A stretch of DNA of 64,000 nucleotides from Halobium salinum (GCF_026586625.1 NZ_JAODIW010000006.1:17402-81401), one strand, 5' to 3'. Shown: positions 17,801 through 26,509, numbered from the stretch's first letter. The notes: generated from the sequence alone by a model not told the origin. A program made the numbers and translations.

Positions 17801-19279
17801 GTTCTCGAGGTCGACGGTCGGCGCGTCCCGGAGCGCCTGCACGTCGGCGCCGGCGTGGTCGAGGTCCTGTTCCCACCACTCGACCGTGTAGGAGGCGGGT
17901 GCGAGCGGGTGGTTGTTCTCGACGAACTCGCCGTAGTTGACGAGGTACTCGCCGAGGTCGAGAATAGCGTCGACGCCGTTTCTGACTTCGAGAGCCTCCT
18001 CGGGGTCGTCGATGCGGCGCACGTCGCCGTTTGCGAGTTTGACGGTCGGCCCCTCGATGGAGTCGACGGGGACGACCCCCGCCGCCTTCCCGGGGCGCTC
18101 GGTCTTGATTTGGGTCCCGGTCGCGAGGAAGTCGTCGACGAGGTGCATCGTCGCCGGGTGGACCCCGGCGGTCGCGAACCCGTGGTTGCGGGCGCGGCCG
18201 TACCGCAGACGGAAGCCACCGGCCTCGCTGGGGTGGCCGAAGACGGGGCGGCCGGCGATGAGGTCCCGCAGGAACTTCGTCGCGGGTTCGACGCGGGGCG
18301 GACCGGCGGGTTCGGTCGACTCGTCCGCGCCCGGTTCGTCGCCGTCGCCATCGGCGTCGCCCCCGTCTTCGGCTTCCGCGTCGTCGCCGTCGCCGTCGGC
18401 GTCGCTCCCCTCGTCTGCGGCCTCGTCGCCGCCGTCGTCGTAGTACGTGCCGTCGATGAGGTCCTGGAGCCACGGCCAGTCGACCTCGTCCAAGTTCTTC
18501 GTGTAGCGCTGAATCTTCGGGGCCTTGAGGGCGATACCCTCGGCCATGACGAGACACATCCCCCCGCGGGCGTTGTTGGTGTCGACGCGTTCGAGGTCCC
18601 GAAAGCCGGAGACCTCCTCGTCGCCCGTCGCCTCGCCGTCCAGCATGATGGGCATGTGCTTCGCGATGAACTTCGTCTCCGTGTCCTTCGGCGTGTACTG
18701 GAGGCCCGTCTCCTTGTCGTAGAGGGCGACCTCCTCGGCGTAGCGCTCGATTTCGTCGTTTCGGGCCTCGAACTCCTCGATGCCCAGCAGGGATCGGGCG
18801 TAGTCGGCGACGAGTACCGACAGGGCCTGTGCCGTCCCGCCGGCGGAGCGAATCGGGCCGGCGTAGTAGACGTTGACGAACTCCGTGCCGTCGTCGTTTT
18901 CGAGCAGTTCGACGCGGTCGATGCCCTCGATGGGCGCCGCGACGACCCCCTCGGTGAGGAGGGCGACGGCGGTGCGGACCGCACCCTCGACTTTCCCCTC
19001 GCGGGAGTCGTAGTCGCCGACGGTCCCCTCGACGAAGTCGGTGACGAGTTCGAGGGCGGCCTCCTCCCGGGACATCTCGCCTTCGAGTTCCCGCACGCGC
19101 TCGGCGACGCCCTCGATGCCGAGGATGTTCTCGACGCGGTCGGCCATGTCGACGGCGACCGGAATCTCCACCTCGGTCTTGGGGTCGCGCCCGCGGTCTT
19201 TCGCCGCCTCGGCGAGGTCGAACGCCTCGTCGAGGCGGGACTCGATGCGCTCGAAGTACCGCTCGTCCTCGTCTCTCAT
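14864..19279 (-). CDS. polC: DNA polymerase D large subunit DP2, intein-containing
   Basis: A 1471-residue precursor; removing the 224-residue intein (residues 998-1221) leaves 1247. DP2 is the catalytic subunit of the archaeal replicative polymerase PolD, partner of DP1 encoded at 51.2 kb. The N-terminus (MRDEDERYFERIESRLDEAF) and the CDGDEDCVMLLMDGLLNFS catalytic motif are clear, and the intein sits exactly at the Cys preceding that motif. Zinc sites occur at CGDCGTETYKNACPDCG and, near the C-terminus, CLDCGEKYRRMPLTGDCREC. The last residues, KQSGIADFM, form a PCNA-binding PIP-like box. A 60-residue acidic low-complexity insert lies near residues 240-300. It lies 22 bp downstream of a PPC-domain gene. 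Confidence 0.96.
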   Translation of the reverse strand: MRDEDERYFERIESRLDEAFDLAEAAKDRGRDPKTEVEIPVAVDMADRVENILGIEGVAERVRELEGEMSREEAALELVTDFVEGTVGDYDSREGKVEGAVRTAVALLTEGVVAAPIEGIDRVELLENDDGTEFVNVYYAGPIRSAGGTAQALSVLVADYARSLLGIEEFEARNDEIERYAEEVALYDKETGLQYTPKDTETKFIAKHMPIMLDGEATGDEEVSGFRDLERVDTNNARGGMCLVMAEGIALKAPKIQRYTKNLDEVDWPWLQDLIDGTYYDDGGDEAADEGSDADGDGDDAEAEDGGDADGDGDEPGADESTEPAGPPRVEPATKFLRDLIAGRPVFGHPSEAGGFRLRYGRARNHGFATAGVHPATMHLVDDFLATGTQIKTERPGKAAGVVPVDSIEGPTVKLANGDVRRIDDPEEALEVRNGVDAILDLGEYLVNYGEFVENNHPLAPASYTVEWWEQDLDHAGADVQALRDAPTVDLENPSAAEALEWVSEYDAPLHPAYTYCWHDVPVERFEALAETVAAGELEDDRTATGTDGVLVLDNTEETRRALEVLLVEHRQTEETLRVPDWRPFVRTLGVVEADAGGDGGASDAVADGGAVEFADDADDEEAAGIDPVADEPTGATEGADLAVDGPLRKTWSADDLPAEAREWDGGDNAMKAVEAVAPFAVRERAPTRIGARMGRPEKSESRDLSPAVHTLFPIAEAGGSQRDVAEAARNRGEKGRGIVDVLIGERKCGDCGTETYKNACPDCGAHTEPHYVCEECDRVAEPDESGRVECPRCEREVESPDWHTVDLGAELRGALDAVSEREAAFQILKGVKGLTSATKTPEPIEKGVLRAKHGVTSFKDGTVRYDMTDLPVTSVRPEELDVTAEHFRGLGYETDIDGEPLRHDDQLVELKVQDIVLSDGAAEHMLKTANFVDDLLERFYDLPAFYDVEERDELVGELVFGMAPHTSAAVVGRVVGFTSAAVGYAHPYFHAAKRRNCFHPDTRVRVRETDGTDGGDDTDWREQSVASLVESRLDDPREDDFGTLVQELDADDGLAVPAIGPDGTEAVRPVDAVSKHPAPDFLVEVETATGRSLTVTPRHTMVKWDRTEGEVGDGSADDDDAAPIRRCDARELGIGDRIPLPTEAPGGGSAVAGTALPDGGAMEVSHSEATTSVSTPTGRLDLDEVVGVDFVPAPDDLDAVYCLTVAEDHTLVADGLYSGQCDGDEDCVMLLMDGLLNFSKEFLPDKRGGQMDAPLVMSSRIDPSEIDDEAHNMDIVRQYPREFYEATREMADPDDVEDCMRIAEETLGTDREYTDFVHSHDTTDIHLGPALSAYKTLGSMMDKMDAQLALARKLYAVDETDVAERVIEYHFLPDLIGNLRAFSRQETRCLDCGEKYRRMPLTGDCRECGGRVNLTVHQGSVNKYMDTAIEVAEEFDCRPYTKQRLEVLDRSLESVFENDKNKQSGIADFM
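15617..16288 (-). other. PolC mini-intein (224 residues)
   Basis: The protein insert runs from Cys998 (block A, CFHPDTRVRV) to Gln1221 and is followed by Cys+1. Block B is GRSLTVTPRHTMVKW with the T-x-x-H splicing residues, and block F is AVYCLTVAEDHTLVADG. There is no LAGLIDADG endonuclease, so it is a mini-intein. The C-terminal residue is Gln instead of Asn and the penultimate residue is Gly instead of His (LYSGQ then C). A C-terminal Gln is known for the PolII (DP2) inteins of Pyrococcus and is still splicing-competent there. The insertion point splits RRN from CDGDED, the catalytic Asp motif. Confidence 0.92.
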
Positions 19280-19301
19280 ACCGTGCCCACCACCGTCACG
19301 G

Positions 19302-19721
19302 CTAGAGCCAGAGGTCGAGGTCGGTCACCTCGTCGTGTTCGCGTGTGAGCGGCTCCTCGAACGCGCGGAGGTACACCTCGCCGGCGAAGACGGTGCCGGC
19401 GTCGAGGTGACCCGCGAGCGTCTGTCCGCTCTCGCGCGAGAGAACGGCGTGAGTGTGTGCGAACGGCTCGCCGTCGAGCATGGCGACGTTGCCGACGCAG
19501 GAGGCGACCTCCAGGGGTTCGTCGAAGGAGACCGAGCGGTACTCCTTGTCCGATTGGTCGTAGTACCAGACTTCGGCGTCCTGCACGGCACCCATCCCGA
19601 CGAACCAGGCGGCCTCGACGCCCTCGCGGGCGGCGAACTCCTCTACCTCCTCGCGCCAGTCGGCACCGTGGTCGAGGCTCGCGAGGAACTCGCGACTCGT
19701 GACGACCTCCCGTGAGTTCAT
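19302..19721 (-). CDS. PPC domain (DUF296) protein
   Basis: A 139-residue protein of the PPC/DUF296 family, small trimeric proteins related to the plant AT-hook-associated PPC domain. Typical segments are GVEAAWFVGMGAVQDAEVW, ASCVGNVAMLDGEPFAHTHA (likely metal-binding His pair) and AGTVFAGEVYLRAFEEPLTR. ATG 19721 fits the family N-terminus. It ends 22 bp before the polymerase D large subunit, so it probably heads that transcript. Bacterial and archaeal members are often annotated as DNA-binding, but no AT-hook is present here and the role is unknown. Confidence 0.88.
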   Translation of the reverse strand: MNSREVVTSREFLASLDHGADWREEVEEFAAREGVEAAWFVGMGAVQDAEVWYYDQSDKEYRSVSFDEPLEVASCVGNVAMLDGEPFAHTHAVLSRESGQTLAGHLDAGTVFAGEVYLRAFEEPLTREHDEVTDLDLWL

Positions 19722-19764
19722 ACAGCGGGGAATGGGAGACGGCGATAAAAGTCTGCGGGGATGT

Positions 19765-19942
19765 AACGACACCGCGCCGCGACGGCCGGAGCTCGTCTCC
19801 GGCGTACTCGCCGACGTGGTGGGGTGTGAACGACCGAGCGCCGTGACGGTCGCCGTCCCGTCGGCGACCGCATCACCGACGCGGTGGGGTCTAAACGACA
19901 CCGCGCCACGAGGGCCGGCGGTTCGTCTCCGGGTACTCGCCG
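19765..19942. repeat. Imperfect 49-bp repeat pair in the 307-bp gap upstream of the PPC gene
   Basis: Two related copies (19765-19813 and 19894-19942) share AACGACACCGCGCC, TCGTCTCCGG and GTACTCGCCG. Between them a second motif, CCGACG(T/C)GGTGGGGT, is also present twice (19811 and 19877). No gene is convincing in this interval; it holds the upstream region of the PPC-polC transcript. Confidence 0.55.
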
Positions 19943-20028
19943 TCACGAAGGCGTAGACGGAAAAACGGGCGTCGATGGCGGTAAAGAGGTAGGAGTGACC
20001 AGGCGGGCGGCTCCGAACCGGACCGGGG

Positions 20029-20193
20029 TCACCGCCAGTCCGAGAGTCGCGGGACGGCGTCGGCTCGCGCGGAGACCCACGCGTCGTCGCGGCTCACGTC
20101 GGCGATGACGAGTTCGCTCCGACCGGGGGCTGCGTCGACCGAGGCCATCACCTCGGCGTCCACCCCGTCGACGGCTGTGGCGTCGGGTGCCAT
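20029..20193 (-). CDS. Small conserved haloarchaeal protein (54 aa)
   Basis: ATG 20193 opens a 54-residue acidic frame containing RSELVIADVSRDDAWVSARA and ending RLSDWR. The VIADVSRDDAWLS-type segment recurs in short haloarchaeal hypothetical proteins as I remember them, and third positions are strongly GC-biased, supporting coding. No domain with known function is visible. It stands alone between two longer spacers and is divergent from the ABC transporter operon. Confidence 0.7.
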   Translation of the reverse strand: MAPDATAVDGVDAEVMASVDAAPGRSELVIADVSRDDAWVSARADAVPRLSDWR

Positions 20194-20371
20194 GCATGTG
20201 ATGTTCTCACAACCCTACATAAGCCCACCGAAACGGCAGCACGGTGGAGAGCGAGGTCGGTCGAGTTCGGCGGGTCGCCCGCCGACCGGCACAGACGACG
20301 TGCGCCGGCGGTAGCGGGGGAGACTGTACCGGACCTAGACAAGCCGTATCGCGTGAATGGTTGACAGTAAA

Positions 20372-20490
20372 ATCCGTATTTTAGCTTACGACGGATACTT
20401 GACCGATAATCGCGGATAGACTCGTCATGGTGTCTCACACCACGGGTGAACCGGCAACGTGCGTCGATGGGGAAAATACGGTACATTTAA
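20372..20490 (+). promoter_or_regulatory. Promoter and putative operator of the ABC transporter operon
   Basis: The 325-bp gap 20194-20518 is AT-richer than its surroundings. An inverted repeat ATCCGT-N13-ACGGAT (20372-20396) encloses a TATA-like ATTTTAG. A second TATA box, CATTTAACC (around 20486), lies 30 bp before ATG 20519. The first may be a regulated promoter with an operator. Confidence 0.5.
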
Positions 20491-20518
20491 CCATAGCGGT
20501 TCGGAAGGGGAGGCTGGG

Positions 20519-22408
20519 ATGACAGACCGTAACAACGTCTCTCGGCGCCGCTTCCTGCAGGCGACCGGTGGGACGGCAGCTGCTGTCGCGATCGCCGGGT
20601 GTACCGGTGGGAACAACGAAGGCGAGGGTAACGGTACCGGCGACGGTACCCAGGAGACCACCACGACGTCGGGCAACGAGTCCACGACGACCGAAGGTGG
20701 CGACTCCGGTGGCGACAGTGGCGGCAACAGCAACATGCTGCAGCTGGCGAACTCGACGATGACCACCCTGGACCCCGTGGCCGCGACCGACACGGCCTCC
20801 GGGCGGGTCATCCAGCAGATTTTCAACTCCCTGATGAACTACCCGAACGGGGAGACCAGCGTCGAGAACCAGCTCGCAGAGAGCTACGAGACCTCGAACG
20901 ACAACAAGACGTACACGTTCACGCTCCGTGAGGGCGTCACCTTCCACAACGGGGACGAACTCACGGCGCAGGACTTCGTCTACTCCTTCGAGCGCCTCGC
21001 GGGGTCGCCGAACTCCAAGCGCTCGTACTTCATTCTCGACTCGCTGGGCGTGACCCACGAGACCGAGGACGACGGCGAAGGCGGCCAGACGTACTCCGCC
21101 GGAACGCTGGGTGTCGAAGCGGTCGACGACATGACCATCGAGATGACCCTCGAGAAGGCGTTCCACTCCACGCTGGAGATGCTGGCCTACACGTCCTTCG
21201 CGGCGATTCCGCAGGGCGCGGTCGGCGAGACGCCCGCGGACGAGATGGGAAGCGGCGGGAACCCGACGCAGGCCTACAACGAGTTCGCGACGAGCGCCCC
21301 GGTCGGCACCGGCCCTTACGAGTTCTCCACGTGGGAGCAGGGGACCGAGGCCGAGGTCACCGCCTACAGCGACTACTACGGCGAGGTCAAGAACGGCGGC
21401 GTCCACTGGCAGATCATCGAGGACAGCCAGGCGCTGTACAACTACGGGCAGAACAAGAACTCGGACATCGTCTCGATTCCGTCCTCGCAGTACGACCCGA
21501 GCAAGATCAGCATCGAGAACGAGGACGACAGCGGGCGGAAGTTCGGGACGTACGGCCCGATGCGTAACGGCACGACGGCCAACTACTTCTCGACCCCGCT
21601 GCTGCTGACGTACTACGTCGGCTTCAACATGGAGAAGGTGGAGAAGCCGGTCCGGCAGGCGTTCGCCTACGTCATGAACCAGCAGACGATGGTCGAGCAG
21701 GTGTTCAAGGGCCGCGGCGCCCCCGCGTACCACCTGACCCCGCCACCGGTTTACCCCAACGGGAACTACAAGCAGCACGCCGAGGAGAGCTACCCGTACG
21801 GGTACAACCAGTCCCAGGTGGACCAGGCGCGGCAGGTCATGGAGGAGGCCGGCTACGGGCCGGACAACATGTACGAGGTCCAGTGGACCCAGTACGACTC
21901 CACGACCTGGGAGGAGATGGCGAAGATCCTCCGCGACCAGCTGCAGGCCGCCCACATCAAGATGAACATCGAGAAGGCGCCGTTCTCGACGCTGCTCCAG
22001 CGCGGTGGCAACGGCAACCTCGAGGCGTACACCCTCGGGTGGATCGCCGACTGGCCGGAGGCGGACAACTTCCTCCAGCTCATCAACCCGCCGCAGACGG
22101 ACACCTCGCAGGCGGACGCCATCTCGTACCTCAACTGGAGCTCCGACAACGGCGACGCCGCACAGCAGGCGACCGACGCCTGGGAGACCGTCTCGAACAA
22201 CCTCGCGCCGACGGACTCGGCGGCGCAGGCTCGTAACGAGGCGTACGTCCAGATGGAGGAGGCCAACTGGGAGGACGTCGGCTTCCTCAACGTCTACCAC
22301 GGCATCGGCGAGCGCTTCTGGTACGACTGGCTCGACATCGAGCCGTACGGCGGCATGGGCGGCAGCCGGCAGATGTACAACAACGCGACCGTCGGCGACC
22401 GGCAGTAA
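20519..22408 (+). CDS. ABC transporter solute-binding lipoprotein, dipeptide/oligopeptide type (family 5)
   Basis: A 629-residue precursor. ATG 20519 places a Tat lipoprotein signal (SRRRFLQATGG ... VAIAGC) at residues 8-28, with the lipobox Cys as lipid anchor. A Gly/Thr/Ser-rich linker of about 40 residues joins it to the family-5 solute-binding domain, seen in FTLREGVTFHNGDELTAQDFVYSFERL and YYVGFNMEKVEKPVRQAFAYVM. It captures the substrate at the outer membrane face and hands it to the permeases downstream. A T-rich stretch (TTCTTTCTTTC at 22435) may attenuate transcription, so that the binding protein exceeds the permeases. The ligand, probably peptide, is not proven. Confidence 0.94.
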   Translation: MTDRNNVSRRRFLQATGGTAAAVAIAGCTGGNNEGEGNGTGDGTQETTTTSGNESTTTEGGDSGGDSGGNSNMLQLANSTMTTLDPVAATDTASGRVIQQIFNSLMNYPNGETSVENQLAESYETSNDNKTYTFTLREGVTFHNGDELTAQDFVYSFERLAGSPNSKRSYFILDSLGVTHETEDDGEGGQTYSAGTLGVEAVDDMTIEMTLEKAFHSTLEMLAYTSFAAIPQGAVGETPADEMGSGGNPTQAYNEFATSAPVGTGPYEFSTWEQGTEAEVTAYSDYYGEVKNGGVHWQIIEDSQALYNYGQNKNSDIVSIPSSQYDPSKISIENEDDSGRKFGTYGPMRNGTTANYFSTPLLLTYYVGFNMEKVEKPVRQAFAYVMNQQTMVEQVFKGRGAPAYHLTPPPVYPNGNYKQHAEESYPYGYNQSQVDQARQVMEEAGYGPDNMYEVQWTQYDSTTWEEMAKILRDQLQAAHIKMNIEKAPFSTLLQRGGNGNLEAYTLGWIADWPEADNFLQLINPPQTDTSQADAISYLNWSSDNGDAAQQATDAWETVSNNLAPTDSAAQARNEAYVQMEEANWEDVGFLNVYHGIGERFWYDWLDIEPYGGMGGSRQMYNNATVGDRQ

Positions 22409-22527
22409 CGCCGAGCGCCGACCCGCGCGGTTCGTTCTTTCTTTCACGGTGACCAGCAACCGCCGTATCGGGCGTCGTGATGGGTGTTATCACGGTTTTA
22501 CTCTTCGCGGGATTCATGTGCCCCGTC

Positions 22528-22657
22528 CTGGTTGACCATGATAGACCGTGTCCGAGAACGTTCAGCGTGGGCAAAGGTTGCATGAAGCAAAACGGAAGAC
22601 ATAACCATGATTGTGAAGAATTCGGTCCATAGTATGACCCGTGGTACGGTCAACCAG
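22528..22657. promoter_or_regulatory. Long-range inverted repeat between the binding-protein and permease genes
   Basis: CTGGTTGACC (22528-22537) and GGTCAACCAG (22648-22657) are perfect 10-bp inverted repeats 110 bp apart in the 263-bp spacer. In the transcript they could close a large stem-loop just before the permease gene, separating expression of the binding protein from the rest of the operon. Confidence 0.4.
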
Positions 22658-22671
22658 AGGGTGACGTTCCC

Positions 22672-23718
22672 ATGAGTCGGTGGCAGTACTTCCTTCGACG
22701 GTTACTGCTCTCGATTCCGGTCGTCATCTTCGGAACGACGATTACGTTTATGATCATTCGCCTCGGTCCGCTGGACCCGGCAGCAGCGATCCTGGGGCCG
22801 GGACAAGCGAGCGGCCCCCGAGCGGAGGAACTCAGGCGACAGCTCGGGCTGACCCAGCCGCTGTGGGAACAGTACTTCGACTTCATGCTGGACATGGTCA
22901 CGTTCAACCTGGGCAACTCCTGGGTCATCAGCTCCGGGACCCCCGCGTACGAGCTCATCCTCATCTACGCGCCCCGGACCATCTGGCTCGGGTTCTGGTC
23001 GGTGCTCATCGCGCTGTTCGTGGGCATTCCGCTCGGGTTCTACGCCGGACTCAACCCCAACACGTTCTCGGACTACACCGCCTCCTTCGGCGGAATCGTC
23101 TGGCGGGCGATGCCGAACTTCTGGCTCGCCATCATCCTCGTGAGCGTCCTCTCACAGTCCGAACAGCTGATCGGGTGGGATTGGAAGACCTGGCTCATCA
23201 CGACGCCGGTCGTGACGCCGCCGCGACTTGGGTTCATGACCGAACCGCTCGCGCTCATCACGAACCCGAGCGAGTCGTGGCCACAACTGCTCGGCGCCAT
23301 CAAGCAGATCGCGCCGGCGGCCATCGTCCTCGGCTCCTCCTCCATGGGGAACGAGATGCGAATCGGCCGTACCGCGGTGCTCGAGACCATCAACTCGAAC
23401 TACGTCGAGACCGCCAAGGCGAAGGGCGTCTCGAACCGGACGCTCGTCTGGAAGCACGTGTTCCGGAACGCGCTCATCCCGCTGGTGCCCATCATCACCG
23501 GGGAGGCGTTCCTGCTCATCGGCGGCTCCGTCCTCGTCGAGACCGTGTTCGCCATCAACGGCATCGGCTACCTGTTCTTCCAGGCCGCCATCCAGGGTGA
23601 CCTCCCGCTCGTGGGGTCGCTGATGTTCATCTTCATCCTCATCCTGGTCGGCACGAACATCCTGCAGGACTTCCTGTACACCGTCATCGACCCGCGCGTC
23701 GGGTACGACGAGAGCTGA
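22672..23718 (+). CDS. ABC transporter permease, DppB/OppB-like
   Basis: A 348-residue inner permease with six predicted helices. The N-terminus (WQYFLRRLLLSIPVVIFGTTITFMI) and the proximal helix after FDFMLDMVTFNLGNSW are DppB-like. The cytoplasmic EAA loop, contacting the ATPases, is ETAKAKGVSNRTLVWKHVFRNALIP. ATG 22672 is preceded by GGGTGACG, which could serve as a ribosome-binding site. It ends 5 bp before the second permease. Substrate is inferred from the family. Confidence 0.94.
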   Translation: MSRWQYFLRRLLLSIPVVIFGTTITFMIIRLGPLDPAAAILGPGQASGPRAEELRRQLGLTQPLWEQYFDFMLDMVTFNLGNSWVISSGTPAYELILIYAPRTIWLGFWSVLIALFVGIPLGFYAGLNPNTFSDYTASFGGIVWRAMPNFWLAIILVSVLSQSEQLIGWDWKTWLITTPVVTPPRLGFMTEPLALITNPSESWPQLLGAIKQIAPAAIVLGSSSMGNEMRIGRTAVLETINSNYVETAKAKGVSNRTLVWKHVFRNALIPLVPIITGEAFLLIGGSVLVETVFAINGIGYLFFQAAIQGDLPLVGSLMFIFILILVGTNILQDFLYTVIDPRVGYDES

Positions 23719-23723
23719 TATCC

Positions 23724-25181
23724 ATGAGTAACACCCAACAAGTCGACGAAGTCCCGCTCACACAACGGATTCGGGAGAACCCGCGACCGCTCGCCGTCTG
23801 GCTCGCGATGGGGGCCGTCCTCATCGCGCTCGAGTTCGGCGCGGTGTTCGGGTTCGCGGCCGACCTCCTGTCGGTCGTTATCAGTCTCATCCCGGGCAAC
23901 CCGCTTCCGGGGGTCGTGTCGTTCCTCGAGAGCCTCGGCTCCAGTATTCCGACGCTCCTCTCGCGCGAGACCATCCCGAACCAGGGGTACTTCAACGGCT
24001 CCGGCTACGAGAACACGTTCCTCGGGCTCGAACCGATGCTCGCGTGGCTGGTCCGCGTCGTGCTCGTCTACCTCTACGCGTTCCTCTTCCTCGGCTGGGT
24101 GTGGAACGGGTACGTTCGCTTCCGCCGGCACTACCGCTACGCCGACTGGACGCCGCGTGACGACGTGGTCGACCGCCTCCGAAGCCACCAGTGGGGCCAG
24201 TTCGGCCTCATCGTCGTGTTCCTGTTCGTCATCCTCGCGGTGTTCGCGCCGGCGCTCGGCCCGACGACCGTCGAGGCGAACATTCTCAACCCCTACTCGC
24301 ACACCGTCCAGTTCTGGAACGCCGACGCGGGCGCGGTCCAGGAGGTCACCGTCGGGCAGGCGAACCTCCAGTCCGGCTCGCAGGGGTCCGGGACGCAGAA
24401 CGTCGGCCCGTGGACCTACGACGACTTCGGCCGGTTCCACCCCTTCGGCACCACCACGAACGGGAAGGACATGTTCACCTTCCTCGCGACCGGGGCGCGA
24501 ATCTCGCTCTCTATCGCCATCTCGACGATGGTCATCTCCGGGTTCATCGCCCTCGCGCTCGCGATGGTGACGGCCTACTACAAGGGCCTCGCCGACCTGC
24601 TCGTCGTCGTCTCCTCTGACTCGATTCAGGCGCTGCCACAGCTGATGTTGCTCATCCTGCTGATGGTCGTCTTCAACCAGACGTGGCTCTCGGAGTTCTA
24701 CGACGGGGCCTTACTGATGGTGATGATATTCGTCTTCGGCTACTGGCCGTTCCTCTGGCGGGCCATCCGTGGTCCCGCCCTCCAGATCGCCGAGGAGGAG
24801 TGGATCGACGCCGCCAAAAGCTTCGGCCAGCGACCGTGGGTCATCATGAAGAAACACATGGCGCCGTACGTGCTCGGCTACCTGCTCATCTACACCTCGA
24901 TGAGTCTGGGCGGCATCATCATCGCCGTCGCCGGCCTCTCCTACCTCGGGCTGGGTATCAACCCGCCGACGCCCGAGTGGGGCCGCATCATCTCCGACGG
25001 TCAGCCGTACGTCGCCACGCAGTCGTGGCACATCTCGCTCATCCCGGGCATCCTCATCACGCTCATCGTGACGGGGTTCAACGCCATGGGCGACGGCATC
25101 CGCGACGCCATCGACCCCAAGTCCGCCAAGGGTGAGGGCGACGGCAACACCGAGGCCGTGGCCGGGGGGTCGGGCGCATGA
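23724..25181 (+). CDS. ABC transporter permease, DppC/OppC-like, with extended N-terminus
   Basis: At 485 residues it is about 180 longer than bacterial DppC. The extra N-terminal part contains two hydrophobic segments and a loop (residues about 25-140) before the usual DppC start RLRSHQWGQFGLIVVF. A periplasmic-side insert of about 60 residues follows (TTVEANILNPYSHTVQFW), then the five-helix core with the EAA loop WIDAAKSFGQRPWVIMKKHM. It overlaps the next gene by 4 bp. It partners the DppB-like protein in the membrane channel. Confidence 0.92.
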   Translation: MSNTQQVDEVPLTQRIRENPRPLAVWLAMGAVLIALEFGAVFGFAADLLSVVISLIPGNPLPGVVSFLESLGSSIPTLLSRETIPNQGYFNGSGYENTFLGLEPMLAWLVRVVLVYLYAFLFLGWVWNGYVRFRRHYRYADWTPRDDVVDRLRSHQWGQFGLIVVFLFVILAVFAPALGPTTVEANILNPYSHTVQFWNADAGAVQEVTVGQANLQSGSQGSGTQNVGPWTYDDFGRFHPFGTTTNGKDMFTFLATGARISLSIAISTMVISGFIALALAMVTAYYKGLADLLVVVSSDSIQALPQLMLLILLMVVFNQTWLSEFYDGALLMVMIFVFGYWPFLWRAIRGPALQIAEEEWIDAAKSFGQRPWVIMKKHMAPYVLGYLLIYTSMSLGGIIIAVAGLSYLGLGINPPTPEWGRIISDGQPYVATQSWHISLIPGILITLIVTGFNAMGDGIRDAIDPKSAKGEGDGNTEAVAGGSGA

Positions 25182-26509
25182 GCGTCCTGACCGACGAGCG
25201 CCGCGAGCGCACCGACGGACGCCCGCTGCTCGAGATTTCCCACCTGCAGACCTCCTTCTACACGGACAAGGAGGTCATCCGCGCGGTCGACGACGTGTCG
25301 TTCGACATCCACCCCGGCGAGACCGTCGGCATCGTCGGCGAGTCCGGGTCGGGGAAGTCGGTGACGGCCCGCTCCATCATGGGGCTCATCGAGTCTCCCG
25401 GCCGCATCGACGGCGGCGCCGTGAAGTTCCGCGACCTCGACACCGTCCGCCGGTTCGCGAAGAAGTACGACAAGCGGACCGTCGACGTGACCGACGAGGC
25501 GCTCGCCGAGGCGAAAGGCAACGACGCCGAGACGGACGCCGACGCGTTCCGCTCGCTCGTCTCGAAGAAGGACTTCGTGTTCGTCGAGGAGCGAAACGGC
25601 GACGAGATAACCGCCGGCTACGTCGACACCACGCGAGCGCCCGACGGCGCCATGCGAAACGTCCGCGGCGGCGGCATCGCCATGGTGTTCCAGGACCCGC
25701 TCACGTCCCTGAACCCGGTGTACACCGTCGGGAACCAGATCAAGGAGTCCCTGCGCATCCACCGCGGGCTCTCCGGACAGGCGGCCACCGAGAAGGCCAT
25801 CGACCTGCTCGAAGCGGTCGGCATCCCCGACGCCGCCCGACGGGTGCGCGAGTACCCACACCAGTTCTCCGGCGGGATGCGCCAGCGTGCCGTCATCGCG
25901 ATGGCGCTGGCCTGCGATCCCGAGTTGCTCATCTGTGACGAGCCCACCACGGCGCTCGACGTGACCATCCAGGCCCAGATTCTCGAGCTCCTCGACGACA
26001 TCCAGGAGGAGCGCGACCTGGGCATCATGTTCATCACCCACGACATGGGGGTCATCGCCGAAATCGCCGACCGCGTCAACGTGATGTACGCGGGCGAAAT
26101 CGTCGAGACGGCGGGCGCGGTCGACCTGTTCGAGAACCCGCGTCACCCCTACACGAGGGGGCTCCTCCAGTCCATCCCCGGAACGCAGGGGCCGGACGAG
26201 CGGCTGCGCACCATCGAGGGCGACGTGCCGACGCCGAACGAGAAGCCGACGTACTGTCGGTTCGCCCCGCGCTGTCCGGAGGCGTTCGACGCCTGCGACC
26301 GGGTCCACCCGGTGCCGGTCGCGGTGAACGAGGACGCGGCGGACCACGCCGCGGCCTGCCTGCTGTATCCGGAAGACCGGAGCCGCGAGGACGCCGTGAC
26401 GCTACACGACGAGCAGGGGAAAGGCGAGACCGACGCGAAGACGAGCGGAACGACGACCGGCGGGGCGACGAGCGACGGGACGGCGGCGGACGGAGGTGAC
26501 ACGCAATGA
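25178..26509 (+). CDS. ABC transporter ATP-binding protein, DppD/OppD-like
   Basis: A 443-residue ATPase: Walker A GESGSGKS, signature [15 protein letters not shown], Walker [13 protein letters not shown] and a switch His (ITHD). Between Walker A and the Q-loop there is an acidic insert of about 75 residues ([19 protein letters not shown] and on) absent from bacterial DppD. The C-terminal oligopeptide-transporter domain has the Cys cluster [14 protein letters not shown], an iron-sulfur or metal site in this family. An additional acidic tail follows. It overlaps both neighbours by 4 bp. Confidence 0.94.
   Translation: MSVLTDERRERTDGRPLLEISHLQTSFYTDKEVIRAVDDVSFDIHPGETVGIVGESGSGKSVTARSIMGLIESPGRIDGGAVKFRDLDTVRRFAKKYDKRTVDVTDEALAEAKGNDAETDADAFRSLVSKKDFVFVEERNGDEITAGYVDTTRAPDGAMRNVRGGGIAMVFQDPLTSLNPVYTVGNQIKESLRIHRGLSGQAATEKAIDLLEAVGIPDAARRVREYPHQFSGGMRQRAVIAMALACDPELLICDEPTTALDVTIQAQILELLDDIQEERDLGIMFITHDMGVIAEIADRVNVMYAGEIVETAGAVDLFENPRHPYTRGLLQSIPGTQGPDERLRTIEGDVPTPNEKPTYCRFAPRCPEAFDACDRVHPVPVAVNEDAADHAAACLLYPEDRSREDAVTLHDEQGKGETDAKTSGTTTGGATSDGTAADGGDTQ

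Noticed and set aside
14738..19348. A 1536-residue open frame on the plus strand opposite polC
   Set aside because: It is the antisense shadow of the polymerase gene produced by high GC; composition is Val/Arg/Gly-rich with no family match, and the minus strand encodes clear DP2 motifs.
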